Assembly (NCBI RefSeq): GCF_015354505.1
Contig: NZ_JACAFP010000006.1
Span: 216,435 to 280,434 of the forward strand
Length of the DNA: 64,000 bases
Direction: 5' to 3'
Source: Microbacterium sp. UFMG61
GTDB taxonomy: Bacteria; Actinomycetota; Actinomycetes; Actinomycetales; Microbacteriaceae
Part shown: positions 29,617 to 38,484 of the stretch, piece by piece
Numbering within the stretch: the stretch's first letter is position 1
How the letters are laid out: each line of letters begins with the position of its first letter
Program-made: the position numbers and the translations under genes
The notes under the pieces: generated by a model
What the model saw: the letters and a program-made list of their open reading frames with translations, nothing else
What the model was told of the DNA's origin: nothing
The model's database searches: none

Positions 29617-30552
29617 TCAGATGCGGAGCGCGAGGATGTTCGCGGTGAGGCCGGCGGCGGTCCCGCAGAGGATCACGACGTCATCCGACGCGAGCCGGCC
29701 GCTGTCCAGTGATCGCGCGAGCATGAACGGCACCGAGGCGGAGACCATGTTGCCGAACGCGGCGACCTCGTCGACGCGTCTCTCAGCCGGGATGCTGAGA
29801 CGGTCGAGCATCGGCCCGAGTGCCGCGGACGCCTGGTGCGGCACCCACAGGGCGACGTCGTCGTACGAGATGCCCGACGCGCGATGGAAGTCGCCGAAGA
29901 ACTCCGGAAGCACCCGCATCATCCCGAGCAGGGCCCGACGTCCGTCCATGTCGAAGAGATAGTCCGCCGCGTCGCTCTGCGCGAACCGCTGAGCGGGCGA
30001 GCGCGACAGCCCTCCCCTGATCTCGGTGTCATGGGCATACGCGGGCCAGGTGCGCTGAGCGCTCGCGACCACTCCACGCCCGGGCATCGCGGAGCGCCGG
30101 AGCACGAAGGCGGCGCCCGCGTCGCTGAACAGCTCGAAGCTCTCACGCTGCTCCGGATTGAGGAAGCGCGTGCCCACGTCGCCGGCGAACACGAGGATCG
30201 TCTCGTGGTCGCCGGCATCGAGATATCGCGAAGCCACGTCGAGCGCCGTGATGAAGCTGGTGCAGGTCGAGTTCACATCGAACGCGGCTGCGTGCCCGGT
30301 GAGCGTGAGTCGCTCGAGCACCAGTGCCGCCGTGCAGGGGATCGGCTGGATTCCGGCAGCCGAGGCGCCGAGCACCAGGTCGACCTCATCTGCTGTGATG
30401 CCTGCGGCGTCCAACGCCCGCTCACACGCGTCGACCAGCATGTCGAGATGCGACACATGATCCTCGATGCGATAGCGCACGTCGTTGCCGAAGCGCACGG
30501 CGCGTGCGGGCAGAGACGTTCCCCATCCCGTGATCTCGCAGCTCTTCACCAT
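29617..30552 (-). CDS. KAS III/OleA-like condensing enzyme
   Basis: A 311-residue thiolase-fold enzyme of the FabH/OleA group. The full triad is present: Cys97 (NSTCTSF), His239 (WVPHQAS) and Asn268 (AFGNMVSASVP). It should condense acyl thioesters to a 3-keto product. The usual GHGG/ACAGF contexts are altered (TCTSF and FGNMV), so it is not a housekeeping FabH. Last gene of a four-gene operon with a reductase, a metallo-hydrolase and an adenylate-forming enzyme, mirroring the set used in OleABCD head-to-head condensation. I chose the ATG overlapping the preceding stop (ATGGTGA); an in-frame ATG at 30567 is an alternative. Confidence 0.78.
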   Translation of the reverse strand: MVKSCEITGWGTSLPARAVRFGNDVRYRIEDHVSHLDMLVDACERALDAAGITADEVDLVLGASAAGIQPIPCTAALVLERLTLTGHAAAFDVNSTCTSFITALDVASRYLDAGDHETILVFAGDVGTRFLNPEQRESFELFSDAGAAFVLRRSAMPGRGVVASAQRTWPAYAHDTEIRGGLSRSPAQRFAQSDAADYLFDMDGRRALLGMMRVLPEFFGDFHRASGISYDDVALWVPHQASAALGPMLDRLSIPAERRVDEVAAFGNMVSASVPFMLARSLDSGRLASDDVVILCGTAAGLTANILALRI

Positions 30553-31838
30553 CTCCGGTCCCCCCATTCCTGCACGACTCGGCGCAGCTTGACCGCCCCG
30601 TCGCTCACGTAGTCGACGAAGACGAGCTCCGGCCGTTCGCAGTGCAGTCGATCGGCCAGCGCGTCGACCTCATCGGTGACGCGGCGCCGAGATCGATCAT
30701 CGACCGTGTCGAGCGCGATCTCCAGCCGCGACTCACCGGTCTGTGTCACTCGATACTCATCGAATCCCTCGGCGTGGATCAGAGCCCGCGTGATCACGTC
30801 GGCGAAGACCGGGATACTGCGACCATCGAGTCTCCGGAAGACGAGGGTGTCCCCTTCCCGTCCCTCGATCCGTTCGATCGCGGTGAGTGCGCTTCCGCAG
30901 GGGCACGGTTCACGCCGTTCACGGAGGACGTCGCCCAGTCGGTAGCGAACGATCGGCTGGGCGCGGCGACGCAGATCCGTCACGATCGGCGTGAACCGCT
31001 CACCGTCCAGCTCTTCGCGCTCGACCAGCACACCGTCTTCGTTCAGATGGATCACGCCGTGTTCACAGGTGTGGGCGAGGAATCCTTCCGTGCACTGATA
31101 GAGCTGGTGAATCCTCGTCTGGGCGAGCGACTTCCGGATGCGCTGCTCATCCGACAGCTCGAGCACCTCTGCGACCGAGTACACCTTCTGCGGGAACGCG
31201 TCGAAGCGACCGGAATCGGCGGCCCGCGCGATCACCCGCAGCACGGAAGGCGGTGCGACGAGGATGGTCGGCCGGTACTCGCGGAGTCGGGCGATGTTCT
31301 CATCCATGTCCGCGTAGACGTCGAAGTAGCGGAATGACACCGCCTTCGATGCCACCGACTCGTAGAGCGTGTTGTCTGCGCGCAGGAAGAGCGCGATCCG
31401 GTGCCCGAGCAGCATCCGGCGCGGGAGCGTGCGCGCGAGCACGGTGCCCACCCAGGCGTCGCGTTCGGCATCGCTGACGATGAACAGCCCACGGTGCCCG
31501 CTCGTGCCGCTGGAGAGTCCGACGGAGTTCGGTCCGAGGTCGGTGCTGAACTCGCGAGCACGCTCGTTCGCGATCGCGAGTGCGAGTGCGTCATCACGGG
31601 CGACACCGACCGTGTTGATCTCGTCGAAGCGGCTCATCATGATGCTCTTGTCCATGAGTGGCAGGTCCGCGAAAGAACGCGTCTTCAGCAACTCGCCGAA
31701 ATACGGTGATCGTCTCCGCAGGAACCGCACATGCGCGGCCAGCAGGCGTCGCTGGCGTCGATCGATCGAAGCTCGCGTGCGCATCGGACGGAGCCACCGC
31801 ACCATCGCGAACTCGCGCAGGATCCGCAGCTTCCCCAT
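30546..31838 (-). CDS. adenylate-forming ligase of the F390 synthetase/phenylacetate-CoA ligase type
   Basis: A 430-residue member of the acyl-adenylate superfamily related to CoF (F390) synthetase and phenylacetate-CoA ligases. The phosphate-binding motif is SSGTSGHRG, followed by YQCTEG for the A5-type motif and YRLGDVL with the ribose-binding Asp. A Cys pair in EPCPCGSAL matches the PaaK-like C-terminal domain. It should activate a carboxylate as an adenylate. In the operon it occupies the place OleC has in beta-lactone/olefin pathways, though it belongs to a different branch. Start overlaps the metallo-hydrolase stop by one base. Confidence 0.82.
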   Translation of the reverse strand: MGKLRILREFAMVRWLRPMRTRASIDRRQRRLLAAHVRFLRRRSPYFGELLKTRSFADLPLMDKSIMMSRFDEINTVGVARDDALALAIANERAREFSTDLGPNSVGLSSGTSGHRGLFIVSDAERDAWVGTVLARTLPRRMLLGHRIALFLRADNTLYESVASKAVSFRYFDVYADMDENIARLREYRPTILVAPPSVLRVIARAADSGRFDAFPQKVYSVAEVLELSDEQRIRKSLAQTRIHQLYQCTEGFLAHTCEHGVIHLNEDGVLVEREELDGERFTPIVTDLRRRAQPIVRYRLGDVLRERREPCPCGSALTAIERIEGREGDTLVFRRLDGRSIPVFADVITRALIHAEGFDEYRVTQTGESRLEIALDTVDDRSRRRVTDEVDALADRLHCERPELVFVDYVSDGAVKLRRVVQEWGDRRW

Positions 31839-32635
31839 CAGTCGATCAGATCCTTCGCGTCGAGCGGATCGTGGCTGCAGACGACCCGGATCCCCTCCTC
31901 GGCGAGTCGTTGCAGACTCTCCGCCGTGTCGGCGTAACGGCGTGCGTCATGCTGGATCGCCCGTGGCAGCGCCCGCAGTCTCGATGAGACGTCGAGGAGA
32001 TCGCTCCCCCACGCGGCATCCCCGGCGAGCAGCACCCGTCCGTCGACCAGCGCACCGAGATGACCGTCGGCGTGTCCGGGAAGGTCCAGCACGAGGTACG
32101 ACCCGTCGCCGAGCAGGTCGTGGACCCGGAGTTCGACCGAGCCGATGCGGACTCGACGGAACGACTCCTTCTCCAGCACGATCCGATCGCCGCGCGGGAA
32201 CCACTCGGGCAACAGCCCGGGCAGCACGCCCGAGCGCAGTCGGGGGTGCCGCAGCGTGCGCTCATGCCCCGCGCTGAGCACGAAGGTCGCTCCGGGAAAG
32301 CGCCGGACTCCTCCGACGTGATCCGGATGCAGGTGTGAGAGGACGACATGCGTGACGGACGCCGTATCGATGCCGTCCGCGGCGAGCTGCGCCGCGATGT
32401 CGTCGCCGTCGACGACATGCGGAGGCAGAAGCCGCCGATACACGTCGCCCCGCCACCCCGTGCGCCAGGCACCCGTCGCGTATCCCGTGTCGAAGAGAAC
32501 GCGACGACCGTCTTCGGCGTCGTAGAGGAAGGAACCCGACGGGAACTCGCGCCGACCTGCGGTGACACCGCGGAACATCGCGCCGACGTCGTGAGACGTG
32601 CTGCCGCAGACATAGTGACGCAGGCGTCCTGTCAC
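31838..32635 (-). CDS. MBL-fold metallo-hydrolase, lactonase-like
   Basis: A 265-residue metallo-beta-lactamase-fold hydrolase with a complete dinuclear metal site: HLHPDH (HxHxDH), a His in LPGHADGHL, the bridging Asp in LLAGDAAWG and a final His in VCSHDPLD. This pattern resembles AHL-lactonase-type enzymes. The GTG start overlaps the reductase stop by four bases, and the stop overlaps the ligase start by one base, so expression is coupled. Given its partners it may open a lactone or a thioester intermediate; this is inference. Confidence 0.85.
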   Translation of the reverse strand: MTGRLRHYVCGSTSHDVGAMFRGVTAGRREFPSGSFLYDAEDGRRVLFDTGYATGAWRTGWRGDVYRRLLPPHVVDGDDIAAQLAADGIDTASVTHVVLSHLHPDHVGGVRRFPGATFVLSAGHERTLRHPRLRSGVLPGLLPEWFPRGDRIVLEKESFRRVRIGSVELRVHDLLGDGSYLVLDLPGHADGHLGALVDGRVLLAGDAAWGSDLLDVSSRLRALPRAIQHDARRYADTAESLQRLAEEGIRVVCSHDPLDAKDLID

Positions 32636-33621
32636 GAGCCGGCCTTCAGATGCGCGGCGACCGCACTGAGTGCATCGTCCAGCGAGACCTCCGGCCGATA
32701 GCCGAGGTCTTCCCTCGCCCGTGAGATGTCGAGAGTCTGCGAGTAGGCGATCGTGCTCAGGGTGTACCGGGTCAGCGGGGGTTCCGGTCGACCGGGAATC
32801 ACCGAGCAGACCGCCTCCAGAGTCGATGCGAGAGCCCAGGCGACCCGTCTGTTCAGGGGGCGGAAGCGCGGCTGCTCCCCCAGCAGCGTGAGCAACGTCG
32901 TCAGCAGATCTCGGAATCGGCGGGGATCGCCGTTCGAGATGTTGTACACCCCGCCCGCAGCGTCTCCCCGGGTGATCGCGAGCCGGAGCGCGGATGCCAC
33001 GTTCTCGACGGCCGTGACGTCGATGAGGTTCTCCCCGCCGCCGAAGAGGGGCACCCCGACCCTGGTATGCACGTCCAGCAGCCTCGGAACCAGGCTCGGA
33101 TCGCCGGCGCCGATGAGGCCCCGGGGCCGGAGGATCACGAGCTCCTCGATCTCCTGCGCATCGCGTGCATCGAGCAGCAGATCCTCCGCCGCGTTCTTCG
33201 AACGGATGTAGCCGTTCAGGCGGTTGGTGCGGTCGACCTCGGACTCGCGGATGTCGAGACGGTCGCGGTTCGCGGCGTAGACGCTCGGCGACGAGACATG
33301 CACGAGCCGCCGCACGCGGTTGCGCCGCGCGAACTCCACGACGTGGCGAGTACCTGCGACGTTGGCCCCGTGGAACTCCTTCCACGAGCCCCAGGGAGTG
33401 GACAGCGCCGCACAGTGGATGACGGCGTCGACCGGGAGCTCCTGCGACGAGAGAGAAGCGAGATCTCCCACGACCCGGTGTCGCTCGTCGGCGACGCGGG
33501 CGAGGGCTGTCGCGTTCCTCCCGGCTGCGAAGACCTCGTAGCCGTGTCGGCGCAGTTCGGGCACGACATAGCCGCCGAGGAACCCGCTCGCCCCCGTCAC
33601 CAGCACACGGGCTCCGGACAT
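32632..33621 (-). CDS. NAD-dependent epimerase/dehydratase-family reductase (OleD-like)
   Basis: A 329-residue extended short-chain dehydrogenase. The nucleotide motif is VLVTGASGFLGG near the N terminus, followed by the catalytic Ser/Tyr/Lys series (HVSSPSVYA and YIRSKNAAE). Sequence layout fits the 3-beta-hydroxysteroid dehydrogenase/OleD branch, which reduces 2-alkyl-3-ketoacids. First gene of the four-gene operon. I place the start at ATG 33621; GTG at 33630 is possible. Divergent from the glycosyltransferase gene with only 32 bases between them, so both promoters lie in that gap or overlap coding sequence. Confidence 0.85.
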   Translation of the reverse strand: MSGARVLVTGASGFLGGYVVPELRRHGYEVFAAGRNATALARVADERHRVVGDLASLSSQELPVDAVIHCAALSTPWGSWKEFHGANVAGTRHVVEFARRNRVRRLVHVSSPSVYAANRDRLDIRESEVDRTNRLNGYIRSKNAAEDLLLDARDAQEIEELVILRPRGLIGAGDPSLVPRLLDVHTRVGVPLFGGGENLIDVTAVENVASALRLAITRGDAAGGVYNISNGDPRRFRDLLTTLLTLLGEQPRFRPLNRRVAWALASTLEAVCSVIPGRPEPPLTRYTLSTIAYSQTLDISRAREDLGYRPEVSLDDALSAVAAHLKAGS

Positions 33622-33641
33622 GCACCTCACGATAGCCGTCC

Positions 33642-33647
33642 TATTGT
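33642..33647 (+). promoter_or_regulatory. -10 element, probably giving a leaderless glycosyltransferase mRNA
   Basis: TATTGT lies six bases before the GTG start of the glycosyltransferase, and no ribosome site is present, so transcription would begin at or next to the start codon. No good -35 hexamer is visible. Confidence 0.4.
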
Positions 33648-33653
33648 GGTCGA

Positions 33654-34871
33654 GTGCGCATCGCCATGGTCACCGACTACTATCTGCCGACACTGGGCGG
33701 AGTGCAGACCGTGATCAAGGCGCACCGCGAGGCCCTCGAAGACGCGGGGCACGAGGTCTTCGTGTTCTGTCCCCTGTCGGAGCCGAGCGACGACCCGCAC
33801 ATCGTTCGGCTGCCCACGGCACGAGGCTTCGCACCCGACGGGTACCCGTTCACCTGGACGCCCTCGGCCGCTGCGGGCGTGCTGTTCGAAGGGCTGCGCC
33901 GCCGCGCGATCGACGTCGTGCACGTGCACACCGAGATGTTCGCCGCTCTCGCAGGATTCGAGGCCGCACAGGCCCAGGGTGTTCCGGTCGTGCAGACCAT
34001 GCACGGGCGCATCGACGTCTACACACGCTCGGTGCTGCCGCTTCCCTCCGTCACGACGATCCTGCTCGCCGCGATGCATCGCCGCCGCTTGAGCCACGAC
34101 ACGGCGCAGCTCGATCCGACAGCTCCGTACACCGCCACGCGGACGGCGAGGCGGATGTGGCGACTGATGGTGAGCCAGGCGAACCATGCCGATCACGTCA
34201 TCGTCCCCTCTCGGCACTTCGCGACGAAACTCGTCGACCAGGGGGTCCGGACGCCGCTGACCGTGCTGTCCAACGGCTTGGAGGAATCGGTGCTGACGGA
34301 GATCGGGATGCCGCTGGCGCGCGTGGTCGAGCCGGGTGAGGACCTGCGGGTCGTGTGGTGCGGACGGCTGTCGCCGGAGAAGCGCCCCGAGGTCTTCCTC
34401 GACGCAGCCCGGAAGCTGACCGGCATCCGCGCCGAGATGTTCGGCGACGGTGTCGCGCGGACTCGAGTGTCCGCGGCTTCCGCCGACCTGCCGGAGGGAC
34501 GACTGACCGTGCACGGCGCAGTACCGCAGTCCCGGGTTCTCGAGGGCATGCGCGATGCGCACGTGCTCGTCTCAAGCTCTCTCGACTTCGACAATCAGCC
34601 GATGGTGATCCTCGAGGCGATCGCCTCAGGCCTCCCGGTGGTCGTCACCGACCCCGACCTGGCGGAGATGCTTCCGGCGGGCGGAGGAGCGGTGACCAGC
34701 ACCCCGGACGCCGAAGGACTCGTCGCGACCCTCCGAGAGCTCCGCGACGATCCAGCCAGGATCACGGCGATGAGCACCGCAGCGATCGCCCACCGCGGCG
34801 AGGTCGCCCAGCACGCTCATCTCGACGCGCTGCTCGAGGTCTACCGCTCGGTCCTGCCGCCGGCGCGATGA
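33654..34871 (+). CDS. family 4 glycosyltransferase
   Basis: A 405-residue GT4-type glycosyltransferase with two Rossmann domains. The N terminus has the usual DYYLPTLGGVQT acceptor loop; the C-terminal domain has WCGRLSPEKRPEVFLDAA and the EX7E-like stretch SSLDFDNQPMVILEAIASG for nucleotide-sugar binding. Closest in style to actinobacterial mannosyltransferases that build phosphatidylinositol mannosides or lipoglycans; the exact sugar and acceptor are not determinable. Stands divergent from the KAS III operon and convergent with parE, with only three bases between their stops. Confidence 0.87.
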   Translation: MRIAMVTDYYLPTLGGVQTVIKAHREALEDAGHEVFVFCPLSEPSDDPHIVRLPTARGFAPDGYPFTWTPSAAAGVLFEGLRRRAIDVVHVHTEMFAALAGFEAAQAQGVPVVQTMHGRIDVYTRSVLPLPSVTTILLAAMHRRRLSHDTAQLDPTAPYTATRTARRMWRLMVSQANHADHVIVPSRHFATKLVDQGVRTPLTVLSNGLEESVLTEIGMPLARVVEPGEDLRVVWCGRLSPEKRPEVFLDAARKLTGIRAEMFGDGVARTRVSAASADLPEGRLTVHGAVPQSRVLEGMRDAHVLVSSSLDFDNQPMVILEAIASGLPVVVTDPDLAEMLPAGGGAVTSTPDAEGLVATLRELRDDPARITAMSTAAIAHRGEVAQHAHLDALLEVYRSVLPPAR

Positions 34872-34874
34872 GAT

Positions 34875-36977
34875 TCAGGCGTCGATGGCTTCGCGCGAGA
34901 GCCGATCGGACGACTCGATGATGAACTCGCGCCGCGGCGCGACCTCGTTGCCCATCAGGAGTTCGAACACACGCCCCGCCGCCTCCGCATCCTCCATCCG
35001 GACCCGGCGGAGCAGACGTCCGCCGCGATCCATCGTGGTGGTCGCCAGCTGCTCGGCATCCATCTCACCGAGGCCCTTGTAGCGCTGGATCGGTTCATGC
35101 CATTTTTTGCCGGCCTTGCGCAGCTTGGTCAGGAGCGCATGCATCTCCTGCTCGCTGTACGTGTAGATCGTCTCGTTCGGCTTGGAGCCGGGGTTCATCA
35201 CGATGACCCGGTGCAGAGGCGGCACGGCGGCGAAGACCCGCCCGTGTTCGATGAGCGGTCGCATGTACCGGTAGAACAGCGTGAGCAGCAACGTGCGGAT
35301 GTGCGCGCCGTCGACATCGGCGTCGCTCATCAGGATCACCTTGCCGTAGCGAGCCGCGTCGATGTCGAAGCTGCGGCCCGACCCTGCGCCGATCACCTGG
35401 ATGATCGACGCGCACTCCGCGTTCGAGAGCATGTCGCCGACGGATGCCTTCTGCACGTTGAGGATCTTGCCTCGGATCGGCAGCAGCGCCTGGAACTCGC
35501 TGTTGCGCGCGTTCTTGGCGGTACCGAGGGCAGAGTCGCCCTCGACGATGAACAGCTCGCTGCGGTCGACGTCGTTCGTCCGGCAGTCGACGAGCTTCGT
35601 CGGCAGCGTCGACGATTCCAGAGCGTTCTTCCGACGCTGCGTCTCCTTGTGCGCGCGCGCCGAGACGCGCGCCTTCATCTCGGCGACGACCTTGTCGAGC
35701 AGCTGTGTGGCCTGGCTCTTGTCATCGCGCTTCGTCGACGCGAACCGCGCGGCCAGGTCCTTGCGGAGCACCTGTGCGACGATCTGGCGCACGGCGGGGG
35801 TACCGAGCACCTCTTTCGTCTGTCCCTCGAACTGGGGCTCGGGCACGTTCACGGTGAGCACGGCGGTGAGACCCGCCAGAACGTCATCCTTCTCGACCTT
35901 GTCGTTGCCGCCGACCTTGAGTCGGCGCGCGTTCTGCTCGACCTGCGCACGCAGCACCTTGAGCAGCTCCTGCTCGAAGCCCTGCTGGTGCGTGCCGCCC
36001 TTGGGTGTGGAGATGATATTGACGAACGAGCGGGTCACCGTGTCGTAGCCCGTTCCCCACCGCATCGCGATATCGACGGCACAGACGCGCTCGACCTCGG
36101 TCGCGACCATGTGTCCATCCGCCTGCAGCACGGGGACCGTCTCCTTGAAGGTCCCCTCCCCCTGGATGCGCCACGTGTCGGTGACCGGCGCATCGGTCGC
36201 GAGGTATTCGACGAACTCCGAGATGCCGCCCTCGTAGTGGTACGAGGTCTCGTCGACCTGCGCGGCTTCGTCACCCTCGCCCGTCGCGCGGGCATCCTTC
36301 ACGACGATCTCGAGCCCGGGCACGAGGAACGCCGTCTGGCGCGCTCGCGTCTCGAGCTCGTTCAGCTGGAAGGCGGCGTCCTTGGTGAAGATCTGCCGGT
36401 CGGCCCAATACCGCACGCGAGTGCCGGTCGCGCCACGGGGCGCCTTTCCGATCACACGCAGCTCGCTCTTCTGCTCGAACGGCGTGAAGGGCGCATCCGG
36501 GCGCTTCTCGCCCTTGTCGGCGAAGAGCCCGGGCTCACCGCGATGGAAGGACATCGCGTACGTCTTGCCACCACGGTCGACCTCGACGTCGAGGCGCTCC
36601 GAGAGGGCGTTGACGACCGAGGCGCCGACGCCGTGCAATCCGCCGGACGCCGCGTACGACCCGCCGCCGAACTTGCCTCCCGCGTGCAGCTTGGTGAAGA
36701 CGACCTCGACACCGGTGAGGCCGGTGCGCGGCTCGACGTCGACGGGGATGCCGCGACCTCGGTCATGGACCTCGACGCTGCCGTCGGAATGCAGGATCAC
36801 GTCGATCTTCGATCCGTTGCCCGCCACGGCCTCGTCGACGGCGTTGTCGATGACCTCCCACAGGCAGTGCATCAGACCCGGCGACCCGTTCGAACCGATG
36901 TACATACCGGGGCGCTTGCGGACGGCCTCGAGCCCTTCGAGCACCTGGAGATGATGGGCGGAATACTCGGCGGTCAC
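34875..36977 (-). CDS. parE: DNA topoisomerase IV subunit B
   Basis: A 700-residue GHKL ATPase subunit of a type IIA topoisomerase, partner of ParC. The N-terminal ATP site is visible (EVIDNAVDEAVAGNG, HDRGRGIPVDV, GGLHGVGASVVNALS), and the TOPRIM domain has LFIVEGDSALGTAKNARN with its Glu plus DADVDGAHIRTLLLT. I chose the GTG at 36977 (VTAEYSAHHLQVLEGLEAV), the conserved family start; the open frame extends 64 codons upstream without homology. Length distinguishes it from the shorter parE of some phyla but fits actinobacteria. Assignment as ParE rather than GyrB rests on the nearby parC. Confidence 0.92.
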   Translation of the reverse strand: MTAEYSAHHLQVLEGLEAVRKRPGMYIGSNGSPGLMHCLWEVIDNAVDEAVAGNGSKIDVILHSDGSVEVHDRGRGIPVDVEPRTGLTGVEVVFTKLHAGGKFGGGSYAASGGLHGVGASVVNALSERLDVEVDRGGKTYAMSFHRGEPGLFADKGEKRPDAPFTPFEQKSELRVIGKAPRGATGTRVRYWADRQIFTKDAAFQLNELETRARQTAFLVPGLEIVVKDARATGEGDEAAQVDETSYHYEGGISEFVEYLATDAPVTDTWRIQGEGTFKETVPVLQADGHMVATEVERVCAVDIAMRWGTGYDTVTRSFVNIISTPKGGTHQQGFEQELLKVLRAQVEQNARRLKVGGNDKVEKDDVLAGLTAVLTVNVPEPQFEGQTKEVLGTPAVRQIVAQVLRKDLAARFASTKRDDKSQATQLLDKVVAEMKARVSARAHKETQRRKNALESSTLPTKLVDCRTNDVDRSELFIVEGDSALGTAKNARNSEFQALLPIRGKILNVQKASVGDMLSNAECASIIQVIGAGSGRSFDIDAARYGKVILMSDADVDGAHIRTLLLTLFYRYMRPLIEHGRVFAAVPPLHRVIVMNPGSKPNETIYTYSEQEMHALLTKLRKAGKKWHEPIQRYKGLGEMDAEQLATTTMDRGGRLLRRVRMEDAEAAGRVFELLMGNEVAPRREFIIESSDRLSREAIDA

Positions 36978-37159
36978 AATCTCCGATTCTATTCGCGCAG
37001 TGCGCCGGAGCCGCGCAGACACTCCCCGCGGGTCACCACACGACGCCCGCCGCGTACGCGCTGAGCGAAACACGCCGCAAAGCGGGCATGCACACAGGAA
37101 TCGCGTGGTTGTATTGAACACGCCCAACCAGCGAACCCGACACTCAAGGAGGCACCGTG

Positions 37160-37372
37160 ATGAACGCAACGACCGAACGAGAGACCTCCGCCGTCGAGTT
37201 CCGCCTGACCGCTATGGATCGCTGCGATTCCTGTGGCGCTCAGGCCTATATCGCGGCCGAGGTCAACGGCTCCGAACTGCTCTTCTGCGCCCACCACGGC
37301 CGCAAGTACGAAGAGAAGCTCCGCAGCATCGCCACCAGCTGGCACGACGAGACCGCTCGCCTGATCGACTGA
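37160..37372 (+). CDS. small zinc-finger-like protein (DUF7455 type)
   Basis: A 70-residue protein conserved in actinobacteria beside sigA/parE-type loci. It has one Cys pair (CDSCGAQAYI) and a later CAHHGRK motif, a likely zinc-binding set. Function unknown. An ideal AAGGAGG ribosome site sits seven bases before this ATG; the GTG one codon upstream is the alternative. A strong terminator follows, so the gene appears monocistronic and probably well expressed. Confidence 0.85.
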   Translation: MNATTERETSAVEFRLTAMDRCDSCGAQAYIAAEVNGSELLFCAHHGRKYEEKLRSIATSWHDETARLID

Positions 37373-37390
37373 TCGCAGCCCTCGTCGAGA

Positions 37391-37423
37391 ACGGAGCCCG
37401 TCGCACGTCGGGCTCCGTTTTTC
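37391..37423 (+). terminator. intrinsic terminator of the small zinc-finger gene
   Basis: A 10-bp perfect stem (ACGGAGCCCG and its complement, loop TCGCACGT) followed by five T residues. It also faces the convergent racemase gene. Confidence 0.82.
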
Positions 37424-37443
37424 ATGTCACGACGCTCTTCGCG

Positions 37444-38484
37444 TCATGAGACGATGACGCGCCGCACGCGGGGGGTGAGCCTCGTGAGGATCTCCTCGCC
37501 CACCGTGTCGATCCGCTCGGCCAGCCCGGTCGCGCTCTGCTCGCCGTACTCGCCGCGGCCGAACAGCGTGACCTCGTCGCCCACCGCGGCCCCGGGCCAG
37601 CCGGCCACGACAGACGACGTCTCGCCGACGCTCCGCAGCACTCGGGCTCCGGCCGGCGTCCCGACCTCGGCGCCGGCGAGCGTCGACGGGATGCCGTCGA
37701 AGGAACCGATCGCGATCACCACGTCATCGCGGCGCACTCGAGTCACCGCGGCCGACAGCTCGGCGACGGGCGCGATCCCGTCGAGCTCCGGCCCCTCAGC
37801 CGATCGGATGCCGTAGCAGAAGGCTCCGACCCGCGAGAGGGAGCCCCGGAGTTCCGGACGCCACCACGACGCCGCCGAGGCGGTCAGGTGCAGCGCCTCA
37901 GGAGTCGCGCCGGACTCGCCGGACACGCGGACGGCTTCGAGGAAAACCGAGCGCGCGTCGTCGTCCTCGGCGTCGCTGGCCTCCGCGAGGTGACTCCAGA
38001 TGCCGACGAACGCGGCGAGCCCCTCGCGCTCCGCAGCGCGGACGACCGCGACGGTGCCCTCCCACTCCTCCGGCAGCAGGCCGTTGCGGTGCAGACCCGA
38101 ATCGATCTTGAGATGGATCCGCGCGCGCGTGCCGAGCACCCTCGCCCGCTCTATGACGCGATCGAGGTACTCCGCGGTTCCGACGCCGAGGTCGATGTGA
38201 TGCGCCAGGGCTTCGTCGATCTCCTCATCCGTCGATGTCACCCAGGCGAAGATCCGACCGTCGGATCCCAGCAGGCGTCGCATCTCGACGCCGCTGGCGA
38301 TGTCGTACGACCCGTACCACTCGATCCCTGCGTCTCGCGCCGACTCCACCGCCCAGGTCAATCCGTGACCGTACGCGTCATCCTTGAACACCATCATCAG
38401 CTGCGAGGGAGCGATCCGCTCACGCACCGCACGGATGTTCGCGACGAGTCGATCGGTGTGCAACCGCAGCTCGGGACGACTCAT
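37444..38484 (-). CDS. alanine racemase-like subunit keeping the PLP lysine but lacking the catalytic tyrosine
   Basis: A 346-residue fold-type III PLP enzyme. The TIM barrel is intact: PLP-binding Lys34 in MVFKDDAYGHG, HLKIDSGLHRNG (Lys and Arg kept), GIWSHLAEA, SAASWW, and SRVGAFCYG with the pyridine-facing Arg. The C-terminal domain is damaged: the loop carrying the second catalytic base (VSYG in normal alanine racemases) is deleted, GYADG has become GSFDG, and the MDQ motif reads GET. By itself it should lack half of the two-base mechanism. The preceding gene encodes the complementary half. The ATG overlaps that gene's stop (ATGA), implying coupled synthesis. An in-frame GTG at 38493 is an alternative. 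Confidence 0.86.
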   Translation of the reverse strand: MSRPELRLHTDRLVANIRAVRERIAPSQLMMVFKDDAYGHGLTWAVESARDAGIEWYGSYDIASGVEMRRLLGSDGRIFAWVTSTDEEIDEALAHHIDLGVGTAEYLDRVIERARVLGTRARIHLKIDSGLHRNGLLPEEWEGTVAVVRAAEREGLAAFVGIWSHLAEASDAEDDDARSVFLEAVRVSGESGATPEALHLTASAASWWRPELRGSLSRVGAFCYGIRSAEGPELDGIAPVAELSAAVTRVRRDDVVIAIGSFDGIPSTLAGAEVGTPAGARVLRSVGETSSVVAGWPGAAVGDEVTLFGRGEYGEQSATGLAERIDTVGEEILTRLTPRVRRVIVS

